Part shown: positions 10,990 to 23,300 of the stretch, piece after piece | Layout of the letters: each line of letters opens with the position of its first letter | How positions within the stretch are numbered: the first letter of the stretch is position 1 | Source of the DNA: Cyrtodaria siliqua | Lineage: Eukaryota; Mollusca; Bivalvia; Adapedonta; Hiatellidae | NCBI GenBank assembly: GCA_037043455.1 | Contig: JAWPHD010008221.1 | Location: 53,919-117,918 of the forward strand | Direction: 5' to 3' | DNA: 64,000 nt | The notes under the pieces: generated by a model | The model's input: only the letters and a program-made list of their open reading frames with translations | What the model was told of the DNA's origin: nothing | Database searches by the model: none | Program-made: the position numbers and the translations under genes

Positions 10990-12754
10990 TTATCACATAA
11001 CCCACCTACGACGTGATAGTTTCACTTTAATTTGGTCAATTTTCCTTATAAACTGCGGCGGCAATTTGTAAGGCAAATCATGTCGTCGTTTTGTTTACAC
11101 GACGTCGTTACGTTACGCGGCTGTAAATGCCAAATTTAAAGTTACTAACGTTCATTTTATTAAGTAAAATTTCAAATAATGATAAATACTTAAGGCGTCT
11201 GAACGTACCTATGATATACCATGAACACTATTGGTATTAACAGTTTTAACGTATACAAAGACAGTGAATCGGTCCTCATTTGCACCTGTATTACGAGAAA
11301 TAAGTCATGGATTTACTGCACTCCCAGACGCCATGTTATGTAATAAAAAATATTGATATATGTTAGAAAATTACGTTCAGTTGATAAAAATTGTCATATT
11401 AAATCTGCGATTCTAAAAGTTGTAAAACTTAGTTAAGTTGATGACTAAACAGCTTGTGTTGTATCAGAATATTTAAGCTGCAACAGAAGAAAAAAGTTCC
11501 ATGGTATTAATTTAAAAATAATTAGTTTATTTGCACCATTTTTTAAAAGATAAAATGAAATTACAAGTTTACACCCACCTCTAAACATCAAGAAAAGTTC
11601 CTGTTGTCTTTGTCTTTTTAAATCTGAGTGTCTTTTTTAAATTCAGTGTCACTGAATGTCAAACATGCTCAATGGTTTTTAGCTTGTCTGTTTGTAACAA
11701 CAAAACAATGATTGTTGTCGTCTTGCATCTGCTTTTCCTGCTTGAAGTTTTGTATGTTAGCTTGTATCTCATGAGCTAATTCACATAAGAAATTGAAACT
11801 TCACACATATCTTCGGCATGATAAAACAACTTCATAGAGCAAGGTTTTATAACTTGTTGAAAACAGTTGAACATTAGCTTATATCTCTTCGACATCATTA
11901 GGCATTTAGGCAACATGACAGTCTATTTTACAGACGAGCAAATGCACCAACCTGCAGCTCTTGTTTAATTATGTTTGAAATTACATAAACGGTTGCCGTT
12001 AGTGTCTGCATTATGTCTGAATGTTGTAGGGTGTTTTTTTAGTATGTCAAAATATGACCTATTGTGTTGTATTTTAGGAAGAATTTTCAATTCCTGTTTG
12101 ATTATATTTACAAAAATGTTGGGTATAAATTATTCATATTCTTATACGCCCACGTCAAAACATAACTATTGTATTGTGGCATTGTCTGTCTGTCTGACCG
12201 TTAACTTTTACCTGACAACTGACTGTCTAATAACTTTCAAAGTATTAGGTATACATCAATGAACTTTGTACACATATTTAGCAAAATCCAATTAATGCAG
12301 CCGGTGGTTCTGCTGGTGATAGCCTGTGCACATGATTGAGTCTGTGTTTCAGTAGGTTTACACTATTTAAAAAACATTGTTTTGCATTAGTTGTAGTGTT
12401 TTCAAATTGTTAATTATTCACTCAGATTAGCTGAATATTCACTTGTTTATATACATACTTCTGAGATTATTTACTATGATTAGAACCTTGAATATTAATT
12501 GTTTATATTTTCACTGCACTTTATATATATTTATTTTACCTATTTTTAAAAGGACACGCGGCAGTCTCGATTTTTATATAACTAAATAAATTATATACAA
12601 GAATAGTTTAAAGAATTTTTTTAATACATATTACAGACTATATATTATAGGGCAGTTGAATTATAAAAAATTATAAGGTCTTCATCATGACCCCTGTATT
12701 GTTTCAGGTGCCATCTCGCTCAAATCACTAGAGCAGTGGCAGAAAAACAATAAG
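10990..12754. other. No gene seen; weak mollusc-type repeat
   Basis: CpG-rich words occur near 11,085-11,120 (acgacgtcgttacgttacgc). At 11,690-11,950 there is a weak repeat of the kind 'cttgtatctcatgagctaat .. ttgaaacttcacacatatct', also seen near 7,190-7,340 and 15,360-15,600. The missing first P450 exon(s) were looked for here and not found. Confidence 0.4.
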
Positions 12755-12930
12755 TGTGGCTCCAGCGTAAATGGAGTGTCTACAGTAGAATTTGCAGCAA
12801 CTCAGCAGTTCTGCAGGTGAGAAGGTTCTAGGCCCATTCTCCATATTTTATCTCGTTGAGCCTGGCATGTTCATTCCTGTTAGGCGCCTGTGTTGGTGTG
12901 CCTTAACCTCCATTCAATTCAATTCAATTC
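12755..12930 (+). repeat. Dispersed repeat family R2, copy 1
   Basis: Contains gtaaatggagtgt, gcagcaactcagcagttctg, cattctccatatt, gttcattcctgttaggcg and ends in repeated attca. The same order of words is seen at 35,685-35,878 (+) and, reversed, at 43,387-43,572 (-). No pol III boxes were recognised. Confidence 0.75.
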
Positions 12931-13559
12931 GATCACAGTATTTCTAATTTTCGAGTATTTCTTGTAACTTAAAGACATTGTCGTGTCTTGCCTTTAGTCG
13001 TCTTTAAAATTGTTTGTTTCTATGCATGCTTTTGGTTGACTGTGGTCCTTGAACGCTGCATTTCCTGTTCAAGTTGTTTATCTATTTTTATATGTCATGT
13101 GCCAATTTCTAATTATCATTAATGAATTTTCTAAAACAAAGTAACAATACAACTTATGATTAACTTATGTTTAAATTAAAGCCATTTTTGACCATATGGT
13201 GTTAGAATGGTTAATAACGATTAATGAAATTATAATGTTATCAATTAAAAAAATGTTATTGTAATGTAACGTTATTATAATGTAAAATAAGGCTGATATG
13301 TTTGTTGATTTACAATGAAGTATGAAAATAAATATTATTAACCAAATAAAATGAATTGATTATTTCTTTTAAAGTCATTCTTACGAATGGTGGGAGGTAT
13401 ACAGTCCTGGTTCTACCTAATACTTGGGTGGTCTGCCTCCACCACTAAAATGGAACTAAAGGCTAGTTTTATGAAAACTGCTTAATAGTCAAATAAACCA
13501 AATTGGAATACATTATGATTTTGCAGACAATTTTTTAACCAGTTTTACGTATTCAGGTT

Positions 13560-14400
13560 ATAAGATTGCAAGCTTTCCGGTCAGTAACTTTAGTTATGAA
13601 TGAGATATTGTAATGAAATGGTGTGAAGGTAGCTTATGTGGAAAGGAAGCTTGGGATTGCATTTGAAGTCAAGGTAAAGGGTTCTGTTATTAAAATCAGA
13701 AAAGGAAATTCCGTTCCAATATTTCATTTTATTAGTTAGAAATGAGATATTGGAACGAAACTTGTTTTATAGATAGCTTATATGGAAAGGAGAAATTTGG
13801 AAATGCCGAATGCGATAAATACAAAAAAATATTGCAGTCTCATGAATGGTAGTGAAACATTCTAGCTACTGTTCACGACCTCGAGCCCCGGGTTGAGCAG
13901 AACTCGATATTTAAAAATATCAATAGACTTAAACAAGAAATTTTGAGCCATCCTAAAGATGGTATGCATAGCTTGGGACTTCATTTGAGATCACTGGGTG
14001 AAAGATAGAAAAATGAAAAATGTTTCTGCAATAAAATGAAATATTGGAACGAAACTTGGTATGTTGGTTGCCTAATATATAGAAAGAAAGCCAAATGTGA
14101 TTGCATTTGAGATGACTTGGGTCAAGGATGCTGTTGCTAATAAAAGAGAAGTGGTTTCAAGGCAATACCTCGATAGGAATGAGATATTGGAACAAAACTT
14201 GGTATGTTGGTAGCTTAATATATAAAACAGAAGTTTTGGATTGTATTTGAAGTCACTCGGGTCAAGGTCACTGTTAATAAACATACAAAAAATAGTTTCT
14301 GAGTATAACTTTAGTTAGGAGTGAGATATTTAGGCGATACTTGGTGTATAGGTAGCTTATATGGCAGGAAGCTTGGGATTGCATTTGAGGTATTGGATTT
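13560..14400 (+). repeat. Diverged tandem repeat, units of about 160-190 bp
   Basis: Five loose units carry gaatgagatattggaac, gaaacttggtatgttgg, agcttatatggaaaggaagc and gattgcatttgaagtca. The order is constant and spacing varies. Such arrays are common in bivalve dispersed elements. Confidence 0.6.
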
Positions 14401-14993
14401 AAATCTACAGACACGTATAGTATATAAATTAGTACTAACTCATGAATATGAACAAGTCACGGGGTGAAGTAGTTTAAATTCGACGAGCAGCCACAAAGTC
14501 GGTATATAAGCCAGAATCGATGCGTAAAATATCACATTTCATCTAGCCTTCGTACAGGAACATCGATCAATATACGGCGTCCGATTAAATTCATATTTTT
14601 TAAAAAAAAATAGCTGCCCGGAACAGGATTTGACCCAGTAACGTTTCGCTTTTAGTTGTTCCTGTTTATGTAGCCAAAAACCGGCGCGGGAAAAAAAGTC
14701 TGCGGCTGTTTAGCTGGGCCACGGATATTTGTTGGTACGTTTTAGCAATTTTAATACTATATTGGTATTATGCAATAACTGGCACAAACATATCAAGCGC
14801 ACATTAAAAGATCGAGACAAGTTGTTTTGAAATGGAATCCTAGATTTAATTAGATAAAATATTTTATTACATCATGCATGGTTAATTTATATGTACGACA
14901 TGGTGTACTATATATTGATACGTCTGAGGTGCGTTCAAACATTAAAAATATTATAATAAATGGTACTAAAATAAATATACCATATTAACACGA

Positions 14994-15070
14994 AGCCCCT
15001 GTAGTTCAGTGGCTAGATTGGCAGTCTGTATTAAACTGACTGTCGGTTAGAATTTTTTCTTCTGCAAATT
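14994..15070 (+). mobile_element. tRNA-like head, probable old SINE
   Basis: gcccctgtagttcagtggct has a clear A-box (TAGTTCAGTGG); the B-box is a poor ggttagaatt. The region between would not fold as a proper anticodon arm, so a working tRNA gene is unlikely. Confidence 0.3.
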
Positions 15071-15631
15071 ATAATGCCACCTGTACGATGTGCACTACTC
15101 GATTTCGGTAAAGTAAATGATGTCCTTCGTTAAATTTGATGGCTTAAATACCCGATTTCGCCATGAGCTGAACAATAAAGTTACAAATGACACGCCTACA
15201 AAGAAGAAAGCGATTTAAATACAGGGTCTGTAGCTTTAAGGTCACTATAATTACTAAAATAGAAACAGGTTTGTAAACATGATTAATTTCATATTCTCAC
15301 TGATTTAGAAATTGATTTACTTATGATTGAAAACTGGATTTTTAAGGAATTTCCACATATTGTAGGTCGACTTTTAGGATTGGTTAACATCTTTAGGTAA
15401 GCTCATATCTTAGAAACTGCTCCACATAATTTGGTGGAAATTCATACTTATTCGGTATTAATAGATAACATGCCACACAAGTTACATAAATTGGAACATA
15501 TTTTAACAAAGTTAAGCCCTTTTTTCAAATTTTGTAAATATGATTATGCAAACTAATCGGTGTTAATCATTGGACAGATTGGCTTGAAACACACATATTC
15601 AGCATGCACATTTTCCCCCCAATAAAAAACA

Positions 15632-15705
15632 ATTCCTATGGGAAAATAGCACTTCCCATGGGAAAATAGAGTTCCCATGGGAATAAAATAGGGTTCCCAT
15701 GGGAA
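15632..15705. repeat. Array of the 12-bp palindrome TTCCCATGGGAA, first cluster
   Basis: One variant (15,632) and three exact copies (15,653, 15,672, 15,694) spaced 19-22 bases. A second cluster lies at 16,043-16,095. Confidence 0.85.
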
Positions 15706-15734
15706 ACCCTGAAATGGGAGATTTTGTTTTCCCA

Positions 15735-16283
15735 GCTTATTTGGAATTACTTGCTGTTTTTGCCAAAAACTGGCATGGCAAAAAAAAAACAGTGGCTATT
15801 CAGTATCAATAAAAACATGCTAAGTATGCACATAACTGTGTTCATGACAAATTGCAAGGCATCACATTGTTCTCTATCTGAATTAAAATACTCAGTTTTA
15901 AACAAACTGGTAGATCACTGACATTATATTTGTTGTTTGATACTTTGACCAATACGTATTAAATTTGGCATATTTTTTAAATTCTTTCACAGATTTGGCA
16001 AAAAATCGTTTTTAACATTTCCCCAAATAATTTAAGAGAATTTTCCCATGGGAAAATTGGACTTCCCATGGGAAAATAGGGTTTTCCCATGGGAAAGGTC
16101 AACTTCGCGTCAAATTTCTCGGAAAAATTTAAGTGTCGCCAATGAAATAGAATATAATATTACAATCATTTGATATTTACTTTCATATGATATAGGCGAA
16201 AGCGCCCTAACTTATTTGGAATTACTTGCTGTTTTTGCCAAAAACCGGCGCGGCAAAAAAAAAACGGCGGCTGTTATTATCAA
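15735..16283 (+). repeat. Direct duplication flanking the palindrome clusters
   Basis: cttatttggaattacttgct and the following tttttgccaaaaac occur at about 15,736 and again at about 16,210, followed by the same g/cggc..aaaaaaaaaac block. A weaker relative is near 14,660-14,715. This implies an element or segment copied about 475 bp apart. Confidence 0.65.
16043..16095. repeat. Array of the 12-bp palindrome TTCCCATGGGAA, second cluster
   Basis: Three exact copies at 16,043, 16,063 and 16,084 (spacing 20 and 21 bases). Confidence 0.85.
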
Positions 16284-17308
16284 TACAGAGTTGCGTTTCT
16301 TTTTTCCTTTAGTATAGTTTGGTTGTTTCCAATTGTATTGTTTTATGTATGATTTTCGTAATTCTGAATATTTTTTACAATCGATCACGAATTTCAAAAT
16401 GAATGATACTCGTCTTCTAGAAAATGAACATTTCTGCATTTCCTTTTGTGGAAAGGAACACTTACGGGCCTTCTCCAACGACCGCAGGCAACCACTAGTC
16501 TGTGAGAAGAAAGTCTAAGACTTGTGAATGTACAGCGTAATTTGGTAGTGTTGAAGATATGTTTTTTTATTAAAAGACTGCGATTGTTCTATAAAATAAC
16601 CCTCTCTTAGAATCAATTATTTGGGTATTCCAACAAATACGTCTTTGAGCCGTGGTTGCAAAATTGTTAGAAACATTTCCCAACCTCCAACTCCTTGAGA
16701 CAGCCATATTTCATAAATTCCCAGTGTGGACAACAAAGTTCTAATTTGCGTCACCCAGATTATTTTATTTAGCTTTCGTTCATCCTCATTTCTTAACATA
16801 TCATAAACTATCGTTATATATTTCCTGTTGCTTGTTACAAATATTTTAACCAGTATTTTGTAATTATATAATACTATTTGTCTTCACCGAACATGAACTT
16901 TTTGTTGTTAATTTAACCCCTAAGATATGTATACAAAACCAAAATGTGTCCTTTCTAATTGTGCACCTTTATTGAATCTCCATACCTCGGCCGAATAGTT
17001 TAATATACTAGGTGAGATTAGTTTATCAAAGAAATCGTGTGCTTACAGGATAAATCGGTACATTTGTAAATTTAGATGTTTATTTAATTGGAATATATCT
17101 TCTAATCGGTAAATTTGTAAATTTAGATATTTATTTAATAGGAATATAGCTTCGTACAGATTGTCCGACCAACATTTTGTCAGTTTCATTGAAAGCACCC
17201 AGTGAAGTAAACACAACACCGAGGTATATAAACTGCTTGTTTACTATATTTTTTATATAAAAATAGTATAATTTTCAGAAGAAATTGTTTGGTGATTTAT
17301 TATTTCAG
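16284..17308. other. No gene seen; small duplication before the P450 exon
   Basis: A 50-60-bp segment (taaatcggtacatttgtaaa..) is repeated at about 17,061 and 17,107. Two 60-90-codon frames at 16,212-16,518 lie on opposite strands over the same bases, match no family and lack splice sites. Confidence 0.4.
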
Positions 17309-20300
17309 TTTCCTTTTTCGAGCTATTTTTACCTTTCCTTGGGATTCAGAGTCTGACTCATATGAACTTGGAGGAAGCAAGCCGTAGACGTAAACATTAC
17401 GGGGGATCATTTTCGCATTCTGCCTTGAAAAGCTATTTCCAAGTCTTTCAACAGGTAATACATGTTTTCCATCAAACTAATGTATTACATCATTGTTTAA
17501 ACAGGCGTTAAAATGCTCCAGAACAAAAATATAGATATACAAATCGAACAGGAAAAGCAGCATTCATGGACGACAGTCAACCACAAACACACACAGAAAG
17601 AAGAACACATTTAAAGATGAATAAAGATGCCAAATAAGACATCAAAATCACAAAATGGTTGACAATAAGGCTACCGCCTTGGAATGGTCATTGGCAAAAA
17701 CGGCCGCTGGGGGTTTAAACCAGGTTCTAGGGTGCACCAAACCTCACACTTACTGTACTTCATCGCCATAAAACGGGACAGTGTAAATAAAGAAATCCCC
17801 GCAATGGGCTATTCTCTAACCAACAAGGCAGCATTAATAGACATTATTAGTTAAACACAAAGATGCTCGTGCATATATATAAATACAAAAAAAAAAAATG
17901 GTTTAGAAAGCGACAAAGAAGGTAATCAATGACTTGGCAGAAGTCAGAGCAACAACAGAACAAAACATTGAGGGCACGACAAGACACGACAAGACAACTG
18001 CTTTCGTTCCAGTCCTTTTTCACATTTTGTATTATGTACATTTTCACATATTTGTATACATATTGGAAATAAAATAAGTTTAAACCACCAAGACAAGATT
18101 GCAGACAAACATCAAACGTCACCGTCCTTATAGGCTAAAATTGTGTACTATTGATTTTATGAATATTGAGTTCTGCTCAACCCGGGGCTAGAGGGCGTGA
18201 AAAGTCTCAATCAAACCGAGACTGCAATATTTCGTATGTGTCGTGCTCGGCCGTTTCCAAATGTCCATTATCCTCTTTTTTTTAGGCAGATGTCATAATA
18301 GGGTCCATAGCCTGTCCGGTCATCGCACAATTAAGGAGGAAAGCATAATGGAGAACTTTACATGGGTCCACCATCAAGCATGCAGTGCCTTGCAAAATGA
18401 TAGGGTCATAACTCTTTTGATAAACGTTTTAAGAAGTATAACAAAGATAGTATGAACGTGATCATGACTAAGGATCTTACGAAGTTTGTAAATCACATCA
18501 CCATAGAAGTCAGGTTGTGATATCTTTGTCGCAGAAGAGTTCTTCAATTACATATATTTGGAAAAAATATCAGTGTTACGTAAATAACATTTTGCAAAGG
18601 TTTTATGAAGTTTATGGTAACGGTAGCCCTAATGGAGTAGCTTTTTAGTTATACAAAGATTACGAATATTAAACTCCTCAACTCGAGTTCAAGCTCTAGA
18701 AAAAGGAATAAGTTGAGACACAGTCATAGACCCCATAAGCAATTGCTCCGGGAACATCCACATGGAAATGGGGATAATTAACAATATCAAATTTAAAATC
18801 ATCTCTCATGTCAGATATTGTGCTAATTATTTCACCATTTTCAATGGAGAGATGTAAATATAGATATACAAATCGAACTGGAAAAGCAGCATTCAAGGAC
18901 GACAGTCAAAGACAAAGACACTCAGAAACAAAGAACAAATTTAAAGATGAATAAAATGCAAAATAAGTGGTCAGTGGCAAAAAAAAAGGCAGCTTGGGGT
19001 TTAAACCAGGTTCTAGGGTTCACCAAACCTCACAGTTACCCCAATCGAGAAAAGGAGCGTTAGTATCAGAAATTCTTTAGGGTATATATTAATCATAGTA
19101 GACAAGAAAAGGTTGGCGATGTTCAATATGTCATCCAGATACCGAGAGGCGTCAATAAAGGATTAAATAACATCTGCCTGTGTATATGGTGAAAGACTCA
19201 ACATGAAACAAGCATTTACCACTACCGTTCATGAAGAGTTTCAATCAAACCGATACTACAATTTGTTTTGATATTAATTTCCAAATTTCGCTTTGCATGC
19301 TCTTTTTTTCTAAATTATCTGTGATCGCTATCTCTTATGTAAGAGGTTAACAACGATGGATTTGGACTCAGTAAAACCGAGTCTGCTTCTCTATTATATT
19401 TTCTTCGTTCGTTGCTTATAAATGATCTCTGTTTGCAGTATGTATTCATAGCATGTATACCGTCCTGTTATAAAGGGATGATGATTCCGATTATTTCAAT
19501 TCTTACATAGTTGTTTATCCACACCACTTAGATGGTACTGTTCATCAAGCAACGTCTTGTGGGGTATATATTCCTCAACTTATTCGTTTTGCTAGAACTT
19601 GTAGTCCAGTTGCATACTTTAATAATCGTAACGTGTGTATAATAAAAAGGTTGCTCGAGCAAGGCTACCACTACCTTAAACTTCAAACACCCTTTGCAAA
19701 ATTGTTTTATTGCAACTCGGATCTTCTCTTAAAATAAAAAAATAATTTAAGAACTCTTCTGCGACAAAGACTATCACTATCTGCCTTCTATGGTGACGCG
19801 ATTTACAAACTTCGTAAGATCCTTGGTTATGATCACTTTCATACAATCGTTATTAAACGTGTCCGAAAGTGTATCAAACGAGTCTATGACCCTATCATAT
19901 TGCAACGCACTGCATGTCTATAGGTTGACTCATTTGTAGATCGCGACTATGCTTTCCTCTTTGATTGTGCGATGACCAGAGAGTAGTATGATGACGTCTA
20001 TCTAAATCCAGAAAAGGATGATAACAATAGCGTACGAGTGAGGTTTCATGCACCCCAGAAACCGGGTTAAACTTGTTTTTGCCATTGACAGTTCAAATGC
20101 AATATCCCTATTGTCAGTCCATTTAAACCCTTTTATAATTGTCATTTCTCACGCTTTGCTCTTATATAACGTAAAACTATTGTTTTATTTGTATGCGTGT
20201 TTGTGGTTGACTGTGTTCTTTGAATGCTACATTTCCTTTTCGACTTTTATACCAACGTTTGCATAACATTATTCATATATTATATATACATTCAAGTAAT

Positions 20301-23300
20301 ACATAGCCGAAACTTATAAAGTACATTGTTGGAACATCTAACTACCTTTAGCACGAATACATACCTATGTTAATACATACCTATCTTAATTAGTTTGTAT
20401 GAGATATTGAATGTGTTCTTATTGTACACTAAACATAACTTGCATTCAGATGTGTTTAAATACATTAATAAGTGTTTTATCGTTTGCATATTATACTGCT
20501 AGTTTGTTAAAACACAATACAAAATCAAAAGAAACGCACTAAACGCAATTGCAGTCGAAGGCAACATGCCATAGTTGATACATTATAGGTTAACTTAGAA
20601 TTTACATACGTGGTGACAAAGTGGACGTTATAAATTAAAATATAAATTAAATATAATGTAAGTGTTTTGTTCATAATGATGCAGATGCTCAAGAAAACAC
20701 ATGCATTAGGTCTATAACCTGGTATGCATTGACTCTCAACAGGCAGCAGATGAAACCGTTAGTCAATTGGCCACAATTCCAAATGGGGAGCACATTTGCA
20801 TTAATGGTTACATGGTGACGTATGCGCTGAAGTCAGTCATCTTTGCCCTATTTGGAGAAAAGATCAAGGAGGACAACTTCAAATCGTTAGCTAAAATAGA
20901 CGAGGTGAAACTTTACATATTTCAGTTTGTGTCAATGAGATGTGTCCTTTGTAAATAGTAATAGTAAACAAATCATTAGAATGCCTCAACTAACCTTATT
21001 AACATTACAAGTGATGTCGGGTAAGAAATCTCTGTTTTATCCAATTCTATAAATACAATTAAATTTGTATCCCAACTTGCACTAATTCATGACCCTGCAC
21101 TTAGCTTAAAAAAGCACAAACTATGTTTGCAAACAAATCAACATTTCGTTAACGGATTTAATTTGACAAGTAATATTTCAATACCGTTCCATACAGTAAA
21201 ACTAAACATTGTTATGCTATATGTACCGACCTCTCATATCACATTGAAATTTAAATATAAAATTATATTTCTTTGAAAACAGATTCAAAACGTAAAATTT
21301 GTGCAAAAAAAACTTGACTTTTGTTTTCATTTTGTTATAGTTTGTCCTTAGTTGGTGTCGAACCAGCGACTCTTGAGAAAACAATGATTTACGTTAATTA
21401 TCCTTGAGATGTCATACTAATTATCACATGTTAAGATATCATACACATTTTAAGATGTTATACACGTTATCTCTACACATGTTAATATGTCATACACATT
21501 ATCTCTACACATTTTAAGATGTCATACACATTATCTCTACACATGTTAAGATATCTTACACATTTAAAGATGTTATACACGTTATCTCTACACATGTTAA
21601 AATGTTATACACGGTATCTCTAAACCTGTTTATGTATGTAATGATCTTAGAGTTGCCATACACGCTATTTATATACATGTTTAGGTAGGCAATGATCTTA
21701 GAGCTGTAACATACTTATCCCTACACAAGTTTAGCTGAAATACACATTAGCTCTATACACGTTTAGGTATGAACTGGTCTTCGAGCATTCATACGTTATA
21801 TCTCCACTTGTTCAGCTTTCATACACGTTATCTCTACACATGTTTAACTGTCATACACATTATCTCTACAAATGTTTAGATGTCATAAGTATTATCTCTA
21901 CACATGTTTAGGTATGAAGTGATCTTAGAGTTGTCATACACATCGTCATCTCTACATATATTTAGCTTGCATACACTCTATCTCTACACAGATGTCATAC
22001 CCATTATCTCTATACATGGTTAGGCATGGATGATCTTAGATCTTAGAACTGCCATACACATAATGTTGACAAATGTTTACAAACGTTTAGGTATGGAATG
22101 AATTAGAGCTCAGACTGACAGTACCACCAACGGAAGCCAGAGAACAGATGCTTCTAGACGGTTAGTTATAAGTAAATTAGAAAATGGTTTATTATGTTTG
22201 TAATTTTGTTTAGACCATTAATATCCCAACATGTTTAAACCTTATATACATTACAACAAATAGTGTCACCTAACATCAGCTGATGTAGCTGTTAATATGT
22301 CAGCATGACTTTGATTTATTCGACTGTTCTAATTTATGAACATATAGTACGGGGTTAGATTTCAAACATCAGTTTTCCTTTCTCCTAACAACCCGTTCCA
22401 TCTTGTGACTATTTTGTCTTGTCACAAACAATTATACTTATTCTATGACCAAGTAAGTTTCTTCGTCTTGGAATCAATACCAAGATTTAATGATAAGACG
22501 TTGCTGCAAATATTAAGTTATATAGGCGTATACAATAATTAAAGCGGATTCGTTACTGATGTAGGTCTTAGAATGGAAGCTAGCATACGCCTTTCTTAAG
22601 TCCTTTAATCAGATATAAAGGGGAGACGATGCATTAGGTATTAGTTTGTGTATCCAATATCATTAGGCGGGATATTTGCTTTATTACCATTATGCGGGAT
22701 ATTGGAGTTGTTACCATTAGTCGAGATAGTGGAGTTATTACCATTAGGTGGGATAATGGAGTTATAACCATTAAGCGGGAAAGTGGAGTTATTACCATTA
22801 GGCGGGATAGTGGAGTTATTACCATTAGTCGGGATAGTGGATTTACTACCATTAGGCGGGAAAGTGGAGTTATTACCGTTAGGCGGGATAGTGGAGTTAT
22901 TACCGTTAGACGGGATAGTGGAGTTATTACCGTTAGACGGGTTAGTGGAGTTATTATCATTAAGAGGGATAGTGGATTTATTACCATTAGGCGGGATAAT
23001 GGAGTTATTACCGATGCAGGTAACCGATGCATGTATTTAATTGTTTTCTTAATATATCTATCTTTATTAAGTCCCAGAATATGTATGAACCAAGGTGTAA
23101 ATCAGTATTTAATACTTGTTATAAGACTTGAAACAAGGCAGTGTAAGTTGGTGCTTCGTGGTTGTGGTAGTGGCGTCGACTGAGGGAGAATGCTGTTTGC
23201 AGTTTTAAAACAGAAACTATAAATTAACTTTCTCATTTCACATTAAGAAACCTATTTTTATTGTATGATAATGTATTGAATAATATGTTTAATTTCATCA

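Noticed and set aside
12706..12822. Possible P450 exon (tttcag|gtgcc .. gcag|gtgaga)
   Set aside because: Most of it belongs to repeat family R2, also present at 35.7 and 43.4 kb, and the translation has no P450 similarity.
14994..15070. Functional tRNA gene
   Set aside because: A-box is good but the B-box is worn and the anticodon arm does not form with a seven-base loop.
17847..18122. 91-codon minus frame, with a similar plus frame at 28,976-29,182
   Set aside because: The two frames resemble each other only because both are in the 3' region of R1; the reading is not conserved beyond that.
22634..23183. Three overlapping frames of 85-163 codons
   Set aside because: They are translations of the 27-bp minisatellite.
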